Of a stretch of 64,000 nucleotides of DNA, positions 25,604 to 33,961 are shown one piece after another. Within the stretch, counting starts at the first letter, position 1; each line of letters starts with the position of its first letter. The position numbers were made by a program, and so were the translations under genes. This DNA is from Seonamhaeicola algicola (GTDB taxonomy: Bacteria > Bacteroidota > Bacteroidia > Flavobacteriales > Flavobacteriaceae), in contig NZ_VOSC01000019.1 in NCBI RefSeq assembly GCF_007997385.1, positions 389,864 through 453,863 of the forward strand, written 5' to 3'. Under the pieces are notes generated by a model. It was not told the DNA's origin. It did not search any database and was given only the letters and a program-made list of their open reading frames with translations.

Positions 25604-28600
25604 ATGAGCATGAAAACAATTTATAAATTCTTTTCATCATCGGGTCTTGCCCTTTTGTTACTGGTAGTATTTGCAGTAGCAATGGCTGTGGCAACCTTTT
25701 TTGAAAATGATTACGGAACAGCAGTTGCATGGGCCAGCATATATGATGCGTGGTGGTTTGAAATAGTAATGTTAGGGCTTGCCATAAGCTTTATTGCTAA
25801 CATTTTTAAATACAAACTATTAAGAAAACAAAAATGGGCCATTCTATTATTCCATTTAGCCTTTATAATTATAGTTTTAGGAGCTGGTATTACTAGGTAT
25901 ACATCGTATGGTGGTATAATTCGCATTCGTGAAGGTGCTTCTTCAAACGTTATAATTTCAGATACTAAACTACTTACTGCTACCATTACTAAGGGCAATG
26001 AAAGTAAAACAATTCATAAAAAATTAAATTTTTCGCCTTTAAAAAATAATTATTTTGAAGTTGAAACTGTTTTTGATGGCAAACCAATTTCAATATCATA
26101 CAACAATTACATTGCTGATGCATCACCTGAGGTTGTTGAAGATAGCTTGAACGGTAAACCTTTACTTGAAATGGTAGTAACTTCGGGTGAAGGCCGAAAT
26201 ACAATTTATTTACAAAAAGGCGAAATTGAACGTATTGGCTCTCACCAACACGAAGTTGGTTTTGAAACTAACAACCCTAACATTATTAATATTTTTGAAG
26301 ACAACGGTGCTTTTAAAATTAAATCACCTCACGCTATAGATTTTTTTATCATGGCTAGCCAACAGGCAGGAAAAATAGCCAAAGACACACTTCAAAATAT
26401 AAATTTAAAAACACTTTTTAGAGCGGGCGATTTTTCGTTTGTGCCTACAAATTTTTACAAAAATGGCACCTTTAAACTAAAAAGTTCTGCGCAAACAAAA
26501 ACCGATAATGATAAAACACTTGATGATGCTTTGGTGGTAAATGTAAAAGTTGATAAAGAACCTGTACAAGAAACAAACTTACTGTACCGCGAAGGTTTTT
26601 TACCCATAAAACACATTAGTAATTTTAATGATAATTTACAGATAATACTATCATACGGCGCTGGTGCAATTGAAATGCCATTTGCTTTAAAATTAAATGA
26701 TTTTCAATTAGAGCGTTATCCGGGTTCATCTAGCCCTTCGGCGTATGCTAGCGAGGTTATGATTTTAGATGGTGATACCCAAATACCATACAGAATATTT
26801 ATGAATAATGTACTAGACCACAAGGGTTTTAGGTTTTTTCAAGCTAGTTATGATACTGATGAACAAGGTACGGTACTGTCTGTAAACCATGATAGCATTG
26901 GTACTTGGGTTACGTATTTAGGCTATTTTTTAATGAGCTTGGGTATGTGTTTTACGTTCTTTGGAAAAACATCACGCTTTCAAATTATAAACAAGAAACT
27001 TAAAAAATTGAAAACTAAAGCCATTGCTAGTATTGTTGTTTTATTAACGCTAGGCTTAAACACATCATTTGCTGCAACAAATGATAGTATTCCGCAGGTA
27101 TCTATTGAAAAACTGGTACTTTCACAACAAATAGACAAACAACAAGCCGAATTATTTGGTCGTTTATTAGTGCAAGATTTAGATGGCCGTATAAAACCTA
27201 TAAACACTCTAGCATCAGAATGTATTAGAAAAATTTCAAGAAAATCATACTTTAAATATCCTGTTAATGGCAAAAATGTAAAACTAGATGTAAATCAGGT
27301 ATTTTTAGGTATGCACATGGCATCTGGTGTATGGCAACGCATACCAATTATTAAGGCTGACACTGAAAAAACAGGCAATTTACTTAGTTCAATTTCTGCA
27401 GGAGATAATGGTTTGTATGCTTTTATTAGTTTTTTGAATAAAGACGGACAATATCTATTATCAGAAGCTGTTGAAGAAGCTAATAAAAAGAAACCTGCCG
27501 AACGTAATGAGCTTGATAAAGAAGTTTTAAAAATTGATGAACGTTTTAATATTCTCTACAATTTATTTACTGGAAATTATTTAAAAATATTCCCTAATAA
27601 ACAAGATGAAAACAACACATGGTTTAGCTATACACACAATTTTGAAGACTTTACAGAAGAAGACGGACGTTTTGCCAAAACCATTTTACCAGCCTATTTT
27701 AAAGATATTAACCTTAAAAAATACAACGAGGCTTACAAAAAAATTAACTACATAAAAAAATATCAAGATGTAATTGCTGCAGATATTATACCATCACCAC
27801 AACGCCTTGAAGCTGAACTTTGGTATAACAAAGCCAACATAAACTTTTGGTTGTTTCAGGTGTTTTTTACAATAGGTTTTATACTATTAATAATGGCTAT
27901 TGTAAAAATGTTTAGCAATAATACACTGGTAAATATTATTTGGAATGGCTTAGTAATAATAACCTTAATAGCATTTTTACTATTTACATTTAACATTATT
28001 TTGCGCTGGTATATAGCACAACATGCCCCTTGGAGTAATGGCTACGAAATGCTCATTTTTGTAGCTTGGTGTTTGCTATTAAGCGGGCTTGTTGCGTTTA
28101 GAAAATCTGATTTTGCTTTACCGCTCTCTACCTTATTTTGTGGTGCTTTACTTTTTGTAAGCTATTTAGATTGGTTAAACCCCGAAATAACCAACCTTAT
28201 GCCTGTACTAAAATCATATTGGTTAAAAGTACACGTGGCAACCATAGTTAGTAGTTATGCACCATTAGCACTATCGGCTGTTTTAGGCATAATGGCTTTA
28301 GTACTTATGTTATTTAAAACCGCTAATACCAAACAAATTATAGAACTTAAAATAAAAGAACTCACATATATAAATGAGCTCTCAATGACTATTGGTTTAT
28401 TTACGCTAGCAATAGGCACATTTTTAGGTGGTGTTTGGGCTAATGAAAGTTGGGGGCGCTATTGGGCCTGGGACCCCAAAGAAACTTGGGCACTTATTAG
28501 TATTATTGTGTACGCTATAGTTTTACACCTACGCTTTGTACCAAAACTAAATAACTTTTACATCTTAAATGTGGCTAGCATGTTTGCATTTTGGTCTATA

Positions 28601-28765
28601 ATAATGACATCTTTTGGGGTTAATTACTACCTCTCGGGTTTACATAGTTATGCCGCCGGAGACGCTGTACCTGTACCAAAATTTGTATATGTAATTTTTA
28701 TTAGCATGGTAATACTTACTGTTTTAGTAAGCATTAAAAACAGACAACAAATAGCTAAAACGTAA
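25604..28765 (+). CDS. ccsA: Fused ResB/CcsA cytochrome c biogenesis protein (system II)
   Basis: 1053 residues from the ATG at 25604; a GTG 15 codons earlier lies inside the inverted repeat and is less likely. The N-terminal part is ResB/CcsB-like (membrane helices, then a large periplasmic domain with GFRFFQASYDTDEQGTVL), a central helix with a second periplasmic domain follows, and the C-terminal third is CcsA/CcmF-like with about eight helices and the WWD haem motif WGRYWAWDPKETWALIS (about 965-981). CcsBA carries haem across the membrane and attaches it to CxxCH sites, here surely including NrfH and NrfA. The symbol is the usual one for the C-terminal half. Confidence 0.92.
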   Translation: MSMKTIYKFFSSSGLALLLLVVFAVAMAVATFFENDYGTAVAWASIYDAWWFEIVMLGLAISFIANIFKYKLLRKQKWAILLFHLAFIIIVLGAGITRYTSYGGIIRIREGASSNVIISDTKLLTATITKGNESKTIHKKLNFSPLKNNYFEVETVFDGKPISISYNNYIADASPEVVEDSLNGKPLLEMVVTSGEGRNTIYLQKGEIERIGSHQHEVGFETNNPNIINIFEDNGAFKIKSPHAIDFFIMASQQAGKIAKDTLQNINLKTLFRAGDFSFVPTNFYKNGTFKLKSSAQTKTDNDKTLDDALVVNVKVDKEPVQETNLLYREGFLPIKHISNFNDNLQIILSYGAGAIEMPFALKLNDFQLERYPGSSSPSAYASEVMILDGDTQIPYRIFMNNVLDHKGFRFFQASYDTDEQGTVLSVNHDSIGTWVTYLGYFLMSLGMCFTFFGKTSRFQIINKKLKKLKTKAIASIVVLLTLGLNTSFAATNDSIPQVSIEKLVLSQQIDKQQAELFGRLLVQDLDGRIKPINTLASECIRKISRKSYFKYPVNGKNVKLDVNQVFLGMHMASGVWQRIPIIKADTEKTGNLLSSISAGDNGLYAFISFLNKDGQYLLSEAVEEANKKKPAERNELDKEVLKIDERFNILYNLFTGNYLKIFPNKQDENNTWFSYTHNFEDFTEEDGRFAKTILPAYFKDINLKKYNEAYKKINYIKKYQDVIAADIIPSPQRLEAELWYNKANINFWLFQVFFTIGFILLIMAIVKMFSNNTLVNIIWNGLVIITLIAFLLFTFNIILRWYIAQHAPWSNGYEMLIFVAWCLLLSGLVAFRKSDFALPLSTLFCGALLFVSYLDWLNPEITNLMPVLKSYWLKVHVATIVSSYAPLALSAVLGIMALVLMLFKTANTKQIIELKIKELTYINELSMTIGLFTLAIGTFLGGVWANESWGRYWAWDPKETWALISIIVYAIVLHLRFVPKLNNFYILNVASMFAFWSIIMTSFGVNYYLSGLHSYAAGDAVPVPKFVYVIFISMVILTVLVSIKNRQQIAKT

Positions 28766-28834
28766 TAGTTAATAACTTTAGGCAATTACTTGTATAAACT
28801 GATGAAAGTTAGGTTTTTCATTTAATTTTGAAAC

Positions 28835-28842
28835 TACTTTTG
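28835..28842 (+). promoter_or_regulatory. -7 promoter box for the carbonic anhydrase
   Basis: TACTTTTG, 35 nt before the start codon. Confidence 0.5.
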
Positions 28843-28876
28843 GGGTACATTTTAACCTCAAAAAAAATCAATCTAA

Positions 28877-29659
28877 ATGAAAACTATTATAAAAACCTTA
28901 GTAGTTATCACCTTATTACAAATAACTGCTTGTAATAATAAAAAAGACCAAACTACCGCAAAACACAACCATGAAAAACACTGGAGTTATGCTGGTGAAA
29001 CAGCACCCATACATTGGGCAGATATTGAGAAAAATTCAGATTGTGATGGCAACCACCAATCGCCCATAAACATTATTCATAAACAAGCAGATGCTGTTCA
29101 TGGTATTTCCGATTTAAAAATACATTACTCACCAACAACTTACATTGAAAAAGTTGAAAATAACGGGCATTCCGTTCAGTTTAATTTTGAAGCAGGAGAT
29201 TCTATTCATTACAAAAACGATATCTATTATTTAAAACAAATTCATTTTCATGAACCCTCAGAACATAAAATTAACGGTGTTATGTATCCTATTGAAATTC
29301 ATTTAGTACACGTTAACAAAACCGGACAAATAACAGTGCTTGGTATTTTAGGTGAAGAAGGTGATGAAAGTCAACTATTTGAATTTTTAGAAAGCTTTTT
29401 ACCGCTAAAAAATGGCGAAACCAAAAACATCCATCAACAATTAGATTTAAAAGATTTATTTAAACACTCAAATGAATATTACACCTATGGTGGCTCATTA
29501 ACCACACCACCTTGCACCGAGAATGTAAATTGGGTGGTATTCAAACACCCCATAATTTTATCTGTTGAAGAGGTTTTAAAACTAAAAAACAATATGCCTG
29601 TAAATAACTACCGTAATGAACAAGCATTAAACAATAGAATTGTAAATTATAATTATTAA
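28877..29659 (+). CDS. Alpha-type carbonic anhydrase lipoprotein
   Basis: 260 residues. A lipoprotein signal ends in LLQITACNN (lipobox ITAC). The body is an alpha carbonic anhydrase: HWSYAGETAPIHWADIE, NHQSPINI (QSPxNI signature), the zinc histidines in QIHFHEPSEHKI and EIHLVH, and GGSLTTPPCTENVNWVVF near the C-terminus. It interconverts CO2 and bicarbonate on the outer side of a membrane. Placed between the nrf/ccs genes and ppgK, with its own promoter. Confidence 0.94.
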   Translation: MKTIIKTLVVITLLQITACNNKKDQTTAKHNHEKHWSYAGETAPIHWADIEKNSDCDGNHQSPINIIHKQADAVHGISDLKIHYSPTTYIEKVENNGHSVQFNFEAGDSIHYKNDIYYLKQIHFHEPSEHKINGVMYPIEIHLVHVNKTGQITVLGILGEEGDESQLFEFLESFLPLKNGETKNIHQQLDLKDLFKHSNEYYTYGGSLTTPPCTENVNWVVFKHPIILSVEEVLKLKNNMPVNNYRNEQALNNRIVNYNY

Positions 29660-29678
29660 TAAACCTTATTTAAAAAAA

Positions 29679-30428
29679 TTAATATTTAGGCGCTTCATGT
29701 AAAGCTGCTGCTGCGGCACCAATTATACCAGCATAATTACCCAATTCTGCAGGTATTACAGGTGTTTGTATTTTAATTTGCTTTTGGTATTTATCAAAAT
29801 CTTTTGCGCTTCCGCCACCTAAAATAATTACATCGGGGCAGGTAATGGTTTCAACTAATTGTAAAAAATTATTAAAACGTTTCCCCCAGCGTTTAAAACT
29901 TAAATTATTAATTTCTTTAGCCGTGTTTGATGCGTATGTTTCTATTTTTTTATACTTTTTATAAGGTATTTGCCCAAGTTCAAAATTTGGTAACAATTCG
30001 CCATTAAAAAAAGCGCCACTACCCAAACCAGTACCAATAGTTATAATTAAAACCAAGCCTTGTTTGCCTTTACCAATACCGTAATTAATAACGGCATACC
30101 CAGCAGCATCAGCATCATTAATAACTTTAACAGGCAAACCACAAGCGTTTGTAAAAAGTGTTTGTGCGTTTGTGCCAACCCAACTTTTATGTAAATTACC
30201 AGGAGCCATACAAACCCCGTGTTTTATTATAGACGGAAACCCAACACCCACAGGGCCACTATAGTTAAAATGAGCAACAATATCATGAAACACCTTGGCC
30301 ATATCTGCTGGCTTTTTAGATTTTGGTGTGGGTATTCTGTAGCGTTCAGTAAGCATTTCGCCTGTTATGGTGTTTACAATACCGCCTTTCATACCAGAGC
30401 CACCAATATCTATTCCTAGAACATTCAT
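29679..30428 (-). CDS. ppgK: Polyphosphate glucokinase (ROK family)
   Basis: 249 residues, the size of PPGK. The ASKHA phosphate-1 motif is GIDIGGSGMKGG (about 5-16); the phosphate-2/catalytic region is VKVINDADAAGYAV (catalytic Asp); LIITIGTGLGSGAFFNGELLPNFELGQ (about 129-155) is characteristic of PPGK as opposed to ordinary ROK glucokinases; the adenosine loop is IILGGGSAKDF. It phosphorylates glucose with inorganic polyphosphate, and often ATP as well. Single gene, convergent with the carbonic anhydrase. Confidence 0.9.
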   Translation of the reverse strand: MNVLGIDIGGSGMKGGIVNTITGEMLTERYRIPTPKSKKPADMAKVFHDIVAHFNYSGPVGVGFPSIIKHGVCMAPGNLHKSWVGTNAQTLFTNACGLPVKVINDADAAGYAVINYGIGKGKQGLVLIITIGTGLGSGAFFNGELLPNFELGQIPYKKYKKIETYASNTAKEINNLSFKRWGKRFNNFLQLVETITCPDVIILGGGSAKDFDKYQKQIKIQTPVIPAELGNYAGIIGAAAAALHEAPKY

Positions 30429-30653
30429 TGTATTTAGTTTTTAAAATTGTTCAAAAATAAGAAAACTAAATTTGCAGCTAGTAACAACAATTTTGTTTAA
30501 AACTTTTCTTTCTTTACATGTAATACTTGCTTTGTTTTAGTAATTTTAAAACCTAAATAACATTACTTGTTGGGTTTAAATTATTTTAAGAATGCTGAGA
30601 TTTTGGATTTTTGGAATGGTTTATAGCTTGGGGTTGACTTTAATTTGAAAAAC

Positions 30654-31376
30654 ATGAGTGAAATAATAAATAGACTCGATGAACTTGATTCAGAAAATGT
30701 AAAAAAAGTGTTTAAAGAATTGCTTATGGACTACCTGAATCCAGCATTCGGTTCAATTTCAAAAAGAGACTTTGACATTCTACTATTTATCAAGCTTAAA
30801 AAGCTAGGTATTTTCAGTAAGAATCCAGAAATCTATGAAATAGTTTCAGAATTAAAGGTAACAAGAGCTAAGGCAAGAAATCTTCTTTATGAATCGAAAC
30901 TCAGGCTAACAAGTAAAGTAGAACTCGACCAAGAATTAATAGAAATACTCAAAACCCCAATTTTCCTTAAGGATAATGACAAAATTGGAATTGAAATTGA
31001 TAATCCCTTCTTGATAGACCATTTAAGAGCAAAACTTAAACAGATAAACCACATAACTGACGGTTCATTTTCAGCCGAACTTGTTCGATTAACGACAAAC
31101 GCCTTTGTTTCTCTTTTTGAGTCCTATTTACCTGAAGAATCTAAAGACGAGATTAGACAAGCATTTATAGATATTGGTGCCGAGACAGACACTTCATTGA
31201 AAGGTGTATTAAAAGGGGCATTTAAGAAGTTAGGTTCAAAGGTAGCAGATGAAGCAGGCGGACAAGTTGCGGAATCAATTGGAGAGTATCTTGGACCAGT
31301 AATAAGCGGGAGCATTGACTTGATGAAGGCGAAGTTTACAAGCTTATTTGCAGAAGAGACAGTTGACTTACATTAA
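30654..31376 (+). CDS. Unrecognised protein with HTH-like segment, first gene of TIR operon
   Basis: 240 residues from the ATG at 30654 (a TTG three codons upstream is less likely). I do not recognise the family. The N-terminal half is helical, with an HTH-like segment IYEIVSELKVTRAKARNLLYES (about 60-81, split here by reading as IYEIVSELKVT and RAKARNLLYES). The middle has NPFLIDHLRAKLKQINH. The C-terminal 60 residues are rich in Gly/Ala (LKGVLKGAFKKLG, GGQVAESIGEYLGPVISGS) and could form amphipathic helices. Its base composition is visibly less AT-rich than the next gene. It stops 5 nt before the TIR gene and is its likely partner; a role in phage defence is possible but only inferred. Confidence 0.6.
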   Translation: MSEIINRLDELDSENVKKVFKELLMDYLNPAFGSISKRDFDILLFIKLKKLGIFSKNPEIYEIVSELKVTRAKARNLLYESKLRLTSKVELDQELIEILKTPIFLKDNDKIGIEIDNPFLIDHLRAKLKQINHITDGSFSAELVRLTTNAFVSLFESYLPEESKDEIRQAFIDIGAETDTSLKGVLKGAFKKLGSKVADEAGGQVAESIGEYLGPVISGSIDLMKAKFTSLFAEETVDLH

Positions 31377-31381
31377 AAAAA

Positions 31382-32113
31382 ATGGCCTTAAATTATAATC
31401 CAGTTTACATATCACATTTTATTTTTAAAGGAAAAGATTCACTTCGAATTGATTTTAAATATAATTATGAAATTAAAAAAATAGTTAAATTGTTAAAGGA
31501 TGTAAGATGGAGCAATGAGTATGCTTGTTGGTATGTGATTAATGAAAATGATAATTTAGAAAAACTAAAATTATTATTTAAAGATTTTAAAAATGTAGAA
31601 TATCTTGAAAAAGGTTTAAGTGTAAAAAGCATACAATATTACAGTGTATTTATTTCTTACAGTTTTAAAAATAGTGAATTCGCAAAAAAAGTTAATGCTA
31701 GTTTGAAAGCTTTCGGAATTAAAACTTTCTTATGGGAAATTGATGCCCCTAATGGAAAAAGATTAAGGGAAATAATGTCAGACAAAATAATTGAATTTGA
31801 TAAACTATTATTTATTACGTCTGAAAATTCAATAAAAAGTGAAGCTTGTCAGTTTGAATTATTAAATGCTCGTTTAAAACAAGATATGCTATGGGAAACA
31901 GTACTTTTCCCAATGCACATTGATAACTTTTTATTCAACTTAAAAAAAGAAGATGTAAGACCTATTGAAAAAAGAGAAGAAATTTGGGAAAATATTACTG
32001 AATTAAAAAATATTAATTCAGCTGATTTCACATTTTTTGATGAAGATGAATTTGACAATGATATTTTTAATACTAAAATAAGAAAGTTCGTAAATGATTT
32101 AAAAAAAAGTTAA
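31382..32113 (+). CDS. TIR domain protein with N-terminal HARP/integrase-N-like domain
   Basis: 243 residues, very AT-rich. Residues about 87-240 form a bacterial TIR domain: YSVFISYSFKNSEFAKKVN (strand A and box 1), the KLLFITSENSIKSEACQFEL segment with E159 at the position of the catalytic glutamate of TIR NADases, and TVLFPMHID. Residues about 8-75 (FKGKDSLRIDFKYNYEIKKI, then DVRWSNEYACWYV) resemble the small domain at the N-terminus of Bacteroidota tyrosine integrases and the HARP domain of SMARCAL1-type helicases (I/L-x-Y, then RW-x5-7-W). This suggests a nucleic-acid-sensing module joined to an NAD-cleaving effector. Second gene of a two-gene operon. Confidence 0.8.
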   Translation: MALNYNPVYISHFIFKGKDSLRIDFKYNYEIKKIVKLLKDVRWSNEYACWYVINENDNLEKLKLLFKDFKNVEYLEKGLSVKSIQYYSVFISYSFKNSEFAKKVNASLKAFGIKTFLWEIDAPNGKRLREIMSDKIIEFDKLLFITSENSIKSEACQFELLNARLKQDMLWETVLFPMHIDNFLFNLKKEDVRPIEKREEIWENITELKNINSADFTFFDEDEFDNDIFNTKIRKFVNDLKKS

Positions 32114-32123
32114 TTAATACACT

Positions 32124-32163
32124 CTACAACTAGCCTTTAACTAGTGGTAAAACAAAAAAACAT
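32124..32163 (+). repeat. Direct repeat R1 (left end of cassette)
   Basis: 40 bp, from CTACAACTAGCC to AAAAAAACAT; matches R2 at 36 of 40 aligned positions with one single-base gap. It contains the short inverted repeat ACTAG-N7-CTAGT. The repeat ends inside the start codon of the following gene. Confidence 0.8.
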
Positions 32164-32620
32164 GAAAACACTTTTAATTTTAATATCATTTATTTTTATA
32201 GCAGATTCAAACTTGTTTCACAAAGACAGCATTCTACAAATTGATGATAAAGGAAATATACTAGGGCTGCCAAAAGAGTTTAATCCATCTAAATTTAACT
32301 TAGATAAAAAAAGATTACTAATAAAGGATAAAGAAATTATTTTTCCCGAATGTATTTGTAACTATTTTGAACAATATAAAAATAAAAAAATAACGTTATT
32401 GGCGTCTTGGAATCATTCTAAAGAGATTATGCCCTACTATTTAAGTTTTGATATTTCTGATAAAAATTCTAATCATGGATATAGAATTTTTGTGGACTTA
32501 GAAACTTTAGAGTTGATTTATATTAATAAAATAATTAGAGAAAGAAACAGAATTCATATGCCAAGAATTAAAATTAAAAAAGAATGTTTAAAAGTGTATA
32601 ATAATAGAATTAAAAACTGA
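32162..32620 (+). CDS. Secreted protein of unknown function between direct repeats
   Basis: 152 residues from the ATG at 32162 (an earlier GTG lies within repeat R1). It has a signal peptide (KTLLILISFIFIADS, about 2-16). The mature part is Lys/Ile/Asn-rich with no family I know; it carries two cysteines close together (PECICNYF, about 62-69) and a beta-rich stretch YYLSFDISDKNSNHGYRIFV. Strongly AT-rich, like the TIR gene, but with different neighbours' codon style. It sits exactly between two near-identical 40-bp direct repeats, so it looks like a single-gene cassette. Confidence 0.7.
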   Translation: MKTLLILISFIFIADSNLFHKDSILQIDDKGNILGLPKEFNPSKFNLDKKRLLIKDKEIIFPECICNYFEQYKNKKITLLASWNHSKEIMPYYLSFDISDKNSNHGYRIFVDLETLELIYINKIIRERNRIHMPRIKIKKECLKVYNNRIKN

Positions 32621-32637
32621 ATTAATTTTTTACCCCA

Positions 32638-32676
32638 CTACAACTAGCCTCTAACTAGTTATAAAACAAAAAACAT
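32638..32676 (+). repeat. Direct repeat R2 (right end of cassette)
   Basis: 39 bp matching R1, with the same ACTAG-N7-CTAGT hairpin. The distance from R1 to R2 is 514 bp, covering one gene. Confidence 0.8.
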
Positions 32677-32678
32677 AA

Positions 32679-32711
32679 AAAAGACCTTGCAGTAAAACTA
32701 CAAGGTCTTTT
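32679..32711. terminator. Bidirectional intrinsic terminator between the cassette and purC
   Basis: Perfect 11-bp stem AAAAGACCTTG/CAAGGTCTTTT around an 11-nt loop, with A runs on one side and T runs on the other. It can serve the rightward accessory genes and the leftward purC. Confidence 0.9.
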
Positions 32712-32735
32712 ATTTAAGGCTATATTATAAAAATG

Positions 32736-33683
32736 TTACTTTAAATACTTTAAAACGTTGGCTTCAATACGCTGTTGTATATTATTTACGTCTGCTTTCA
32801 CAAAGGTTTCGCCCGTAATGTTTTCATAAAGTTCAATATAACGCTCAGAAACTGAGGTTATGTATTCATCACTCATATGTGGTACGGTTTGCCCTTCTAA
32901 GCCTTGAAAACTATTACTAATTAACCATTGGCGCACAAACTCTTTACTTAATTGCTTTTGGGCTTCGCCTTTGGCTTGACGTTCTTTATAACCGTTGGCA
33001 TAAAAATAGCGCGATGAGTCTGGTGTGTGAATTTCATCAATTAGTACAATTTTGCCATCTTTAGTTTTACCAAATTCATATTTGGTGTCTACTAAAATGA
33101 GTCCGCGTTGTGCTGCAATTTCGGTACCGCGTTTAAATAGTTTACGGGTGTAATCTTCTAAAACTACATAATCTTCTTCTGATACTATTCCTTTTGCTAA
33201 AATGTCCTCTCTAGAAATATCTTCGTCATGGTCTCCCATTTCAGCTTTGGTTGCTGGTGTTATTATAGGCTCTGGGAAGGCATCGTTTTCTTTCATACCT
33301 TCGGGCATTGGTACGCCACAAAGCATGCGTTTACCTGCTTTATACTCGCGTGCTGCATGCCCACTCATGTAACCGCGTATTACCATTTCTACTTTAAAAG
33401 GCTCGCATAAATGCCCAATGGCTACGTTAGGATCGGGTGTGGCAACTAACCAGTTTGGTACTATATCTTGGGTAGCTTCCATCATTTTTGTAGCTATTTG
33501 GTTTAGTATTTGCCCTTTGTATGGTATGCCCTTTGGCATAACTACATCAAAGGCCGAAAGCCTATCTGTAGCTATCATTACCAATTGGTTATTATTTATG
33601 TTATAAACTTCTCTTACTTTGCCTTTGTATACGCTTTTTTGCCCCGGAAAGTTAAAGTTGGTATTTATTATTGTGTTGCTCAT
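32736..33683 (-). CDS. purC: Phosphoribosylaminoimidazole-succinocarboxamide synthase
   Basis: 315 residues, the long form common in Bacteroidota and eukaryote-like SAICAR synthases. Family marks: [28 protein letters not shown]-type start (read as YKGKVREVY and [20 protein letters not shown]), [30 protein letters not shown] and [13 protein letters not shown]. It joins aspartate to CAIR using ATP in purine synthesis. Single gene with a -7 box at 33762-33769 on the reverse strand and a terminator shared with the accessory operon. Confidence 0.95.
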   Translation of the reverse strand: MSNTIINTNFNFPGQKSVYKGKVREVYNINNNQLVMIATDRLSAFDVVMPKGIPYKGQILNQIATKMMEATQDIVPNWLVATPDPNVAIGHLCEPFKVEMVIRGYMSGHAAREYKAGKRMLCGVPMPEGMKENDAFPEPIITPATKAEMGDHDEDISREDILAKGIVSEEDYVVLEDYTRKLFKRGTEIAAQRGLILVDTKYEFGKTKDGKIVLIDEIHTPDSSRYFYANGYKERQAKGEAQKQLSKEFVRQWLISNSFQGLEGQTVPHMSDEYITSVSERYIELYENITGETFVKADVNNIQQRIEANVLKYLK

Positions 33684-33761
33684 TGTTCTTGTTTTTGCCT
33701 TTAGTTTTGGCTATTGGCGCTCAATGTTATTGTTTTATTGTTTAAAAAAATGCTTTTTGCT

Positions 33762-33769
33762 GCAAAAAT
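33762..33769 (-). promoter_or_regulatory. -7 promoter box for purC
   Basis: The reverse strand reads TATTTTTG, 79 nt before the purC start. The leader between holds no clear riboswitch. Confidence 0.45.
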
Positions 33770-33793
33770 ACACTTTCTTTTGGTTTGGGGTTA

Positions 33794-33865
33794 GCCCCGA
33801 TTGAAACGGCATCCTTTTTTGAGGTACGAGAAAAAGATATAGTGGAAAGCGGGAAATAGCTTCTA
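33794..33865 (+). ncRNA. Structured RNA-like element, copy B
   Basis: Outer pair CCCG (33796-33799)/CGGG (33850-33853), an asymmetric internal loop with ATTGAAACGGCATC on the left and GATATAGTGGAAAG on the right, and an inner stem CTTTTT/AAAAAG (33814-33819, 33831-33836) closed by GAGGTACGAG-like loop bases. The internal-loop sequences match copy A at 13180; the stems do not, yet both pair. The element lies between purC and phoH and opposite to both, as copy A lies opposite to its neighbours. It may be a member of a flavobacterial structured RNA family such as Flavo-1 (not verified). Confidence 0.5.
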
Positions 33866-33961
33866 AAAAAAATTAAATAGTGCTGTGTAAACATATTGCA
33901 TTTTTTTAATGGTGCTTTCTGTATGTAACTCACTTTAAAGCTTATTTATTAGCGCAGGTAT

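Noticed and set aside
30470-30500. CTAGTAACAAC near the left edge of the accessory insertion as a third copy of the cassette repeat
   Set aside because: Only a few bases match R1/R2 on either strand, no more than chance in this composition.
31382-32113. Thoeris ThsB
   Set aside because: The TIR domain is compatible, but there is no ThsA-like gene beside it and the protein carries an extra N-terminal domain.
32124-32676. Integron attC sites
   Set aside because: The repeats are only about 40 bp, the internal arms are 5 bp, and the GTTRRRY/RYYYAAC boxes do not fit; no integrase gene is in the window. Kept only as direct repeats.
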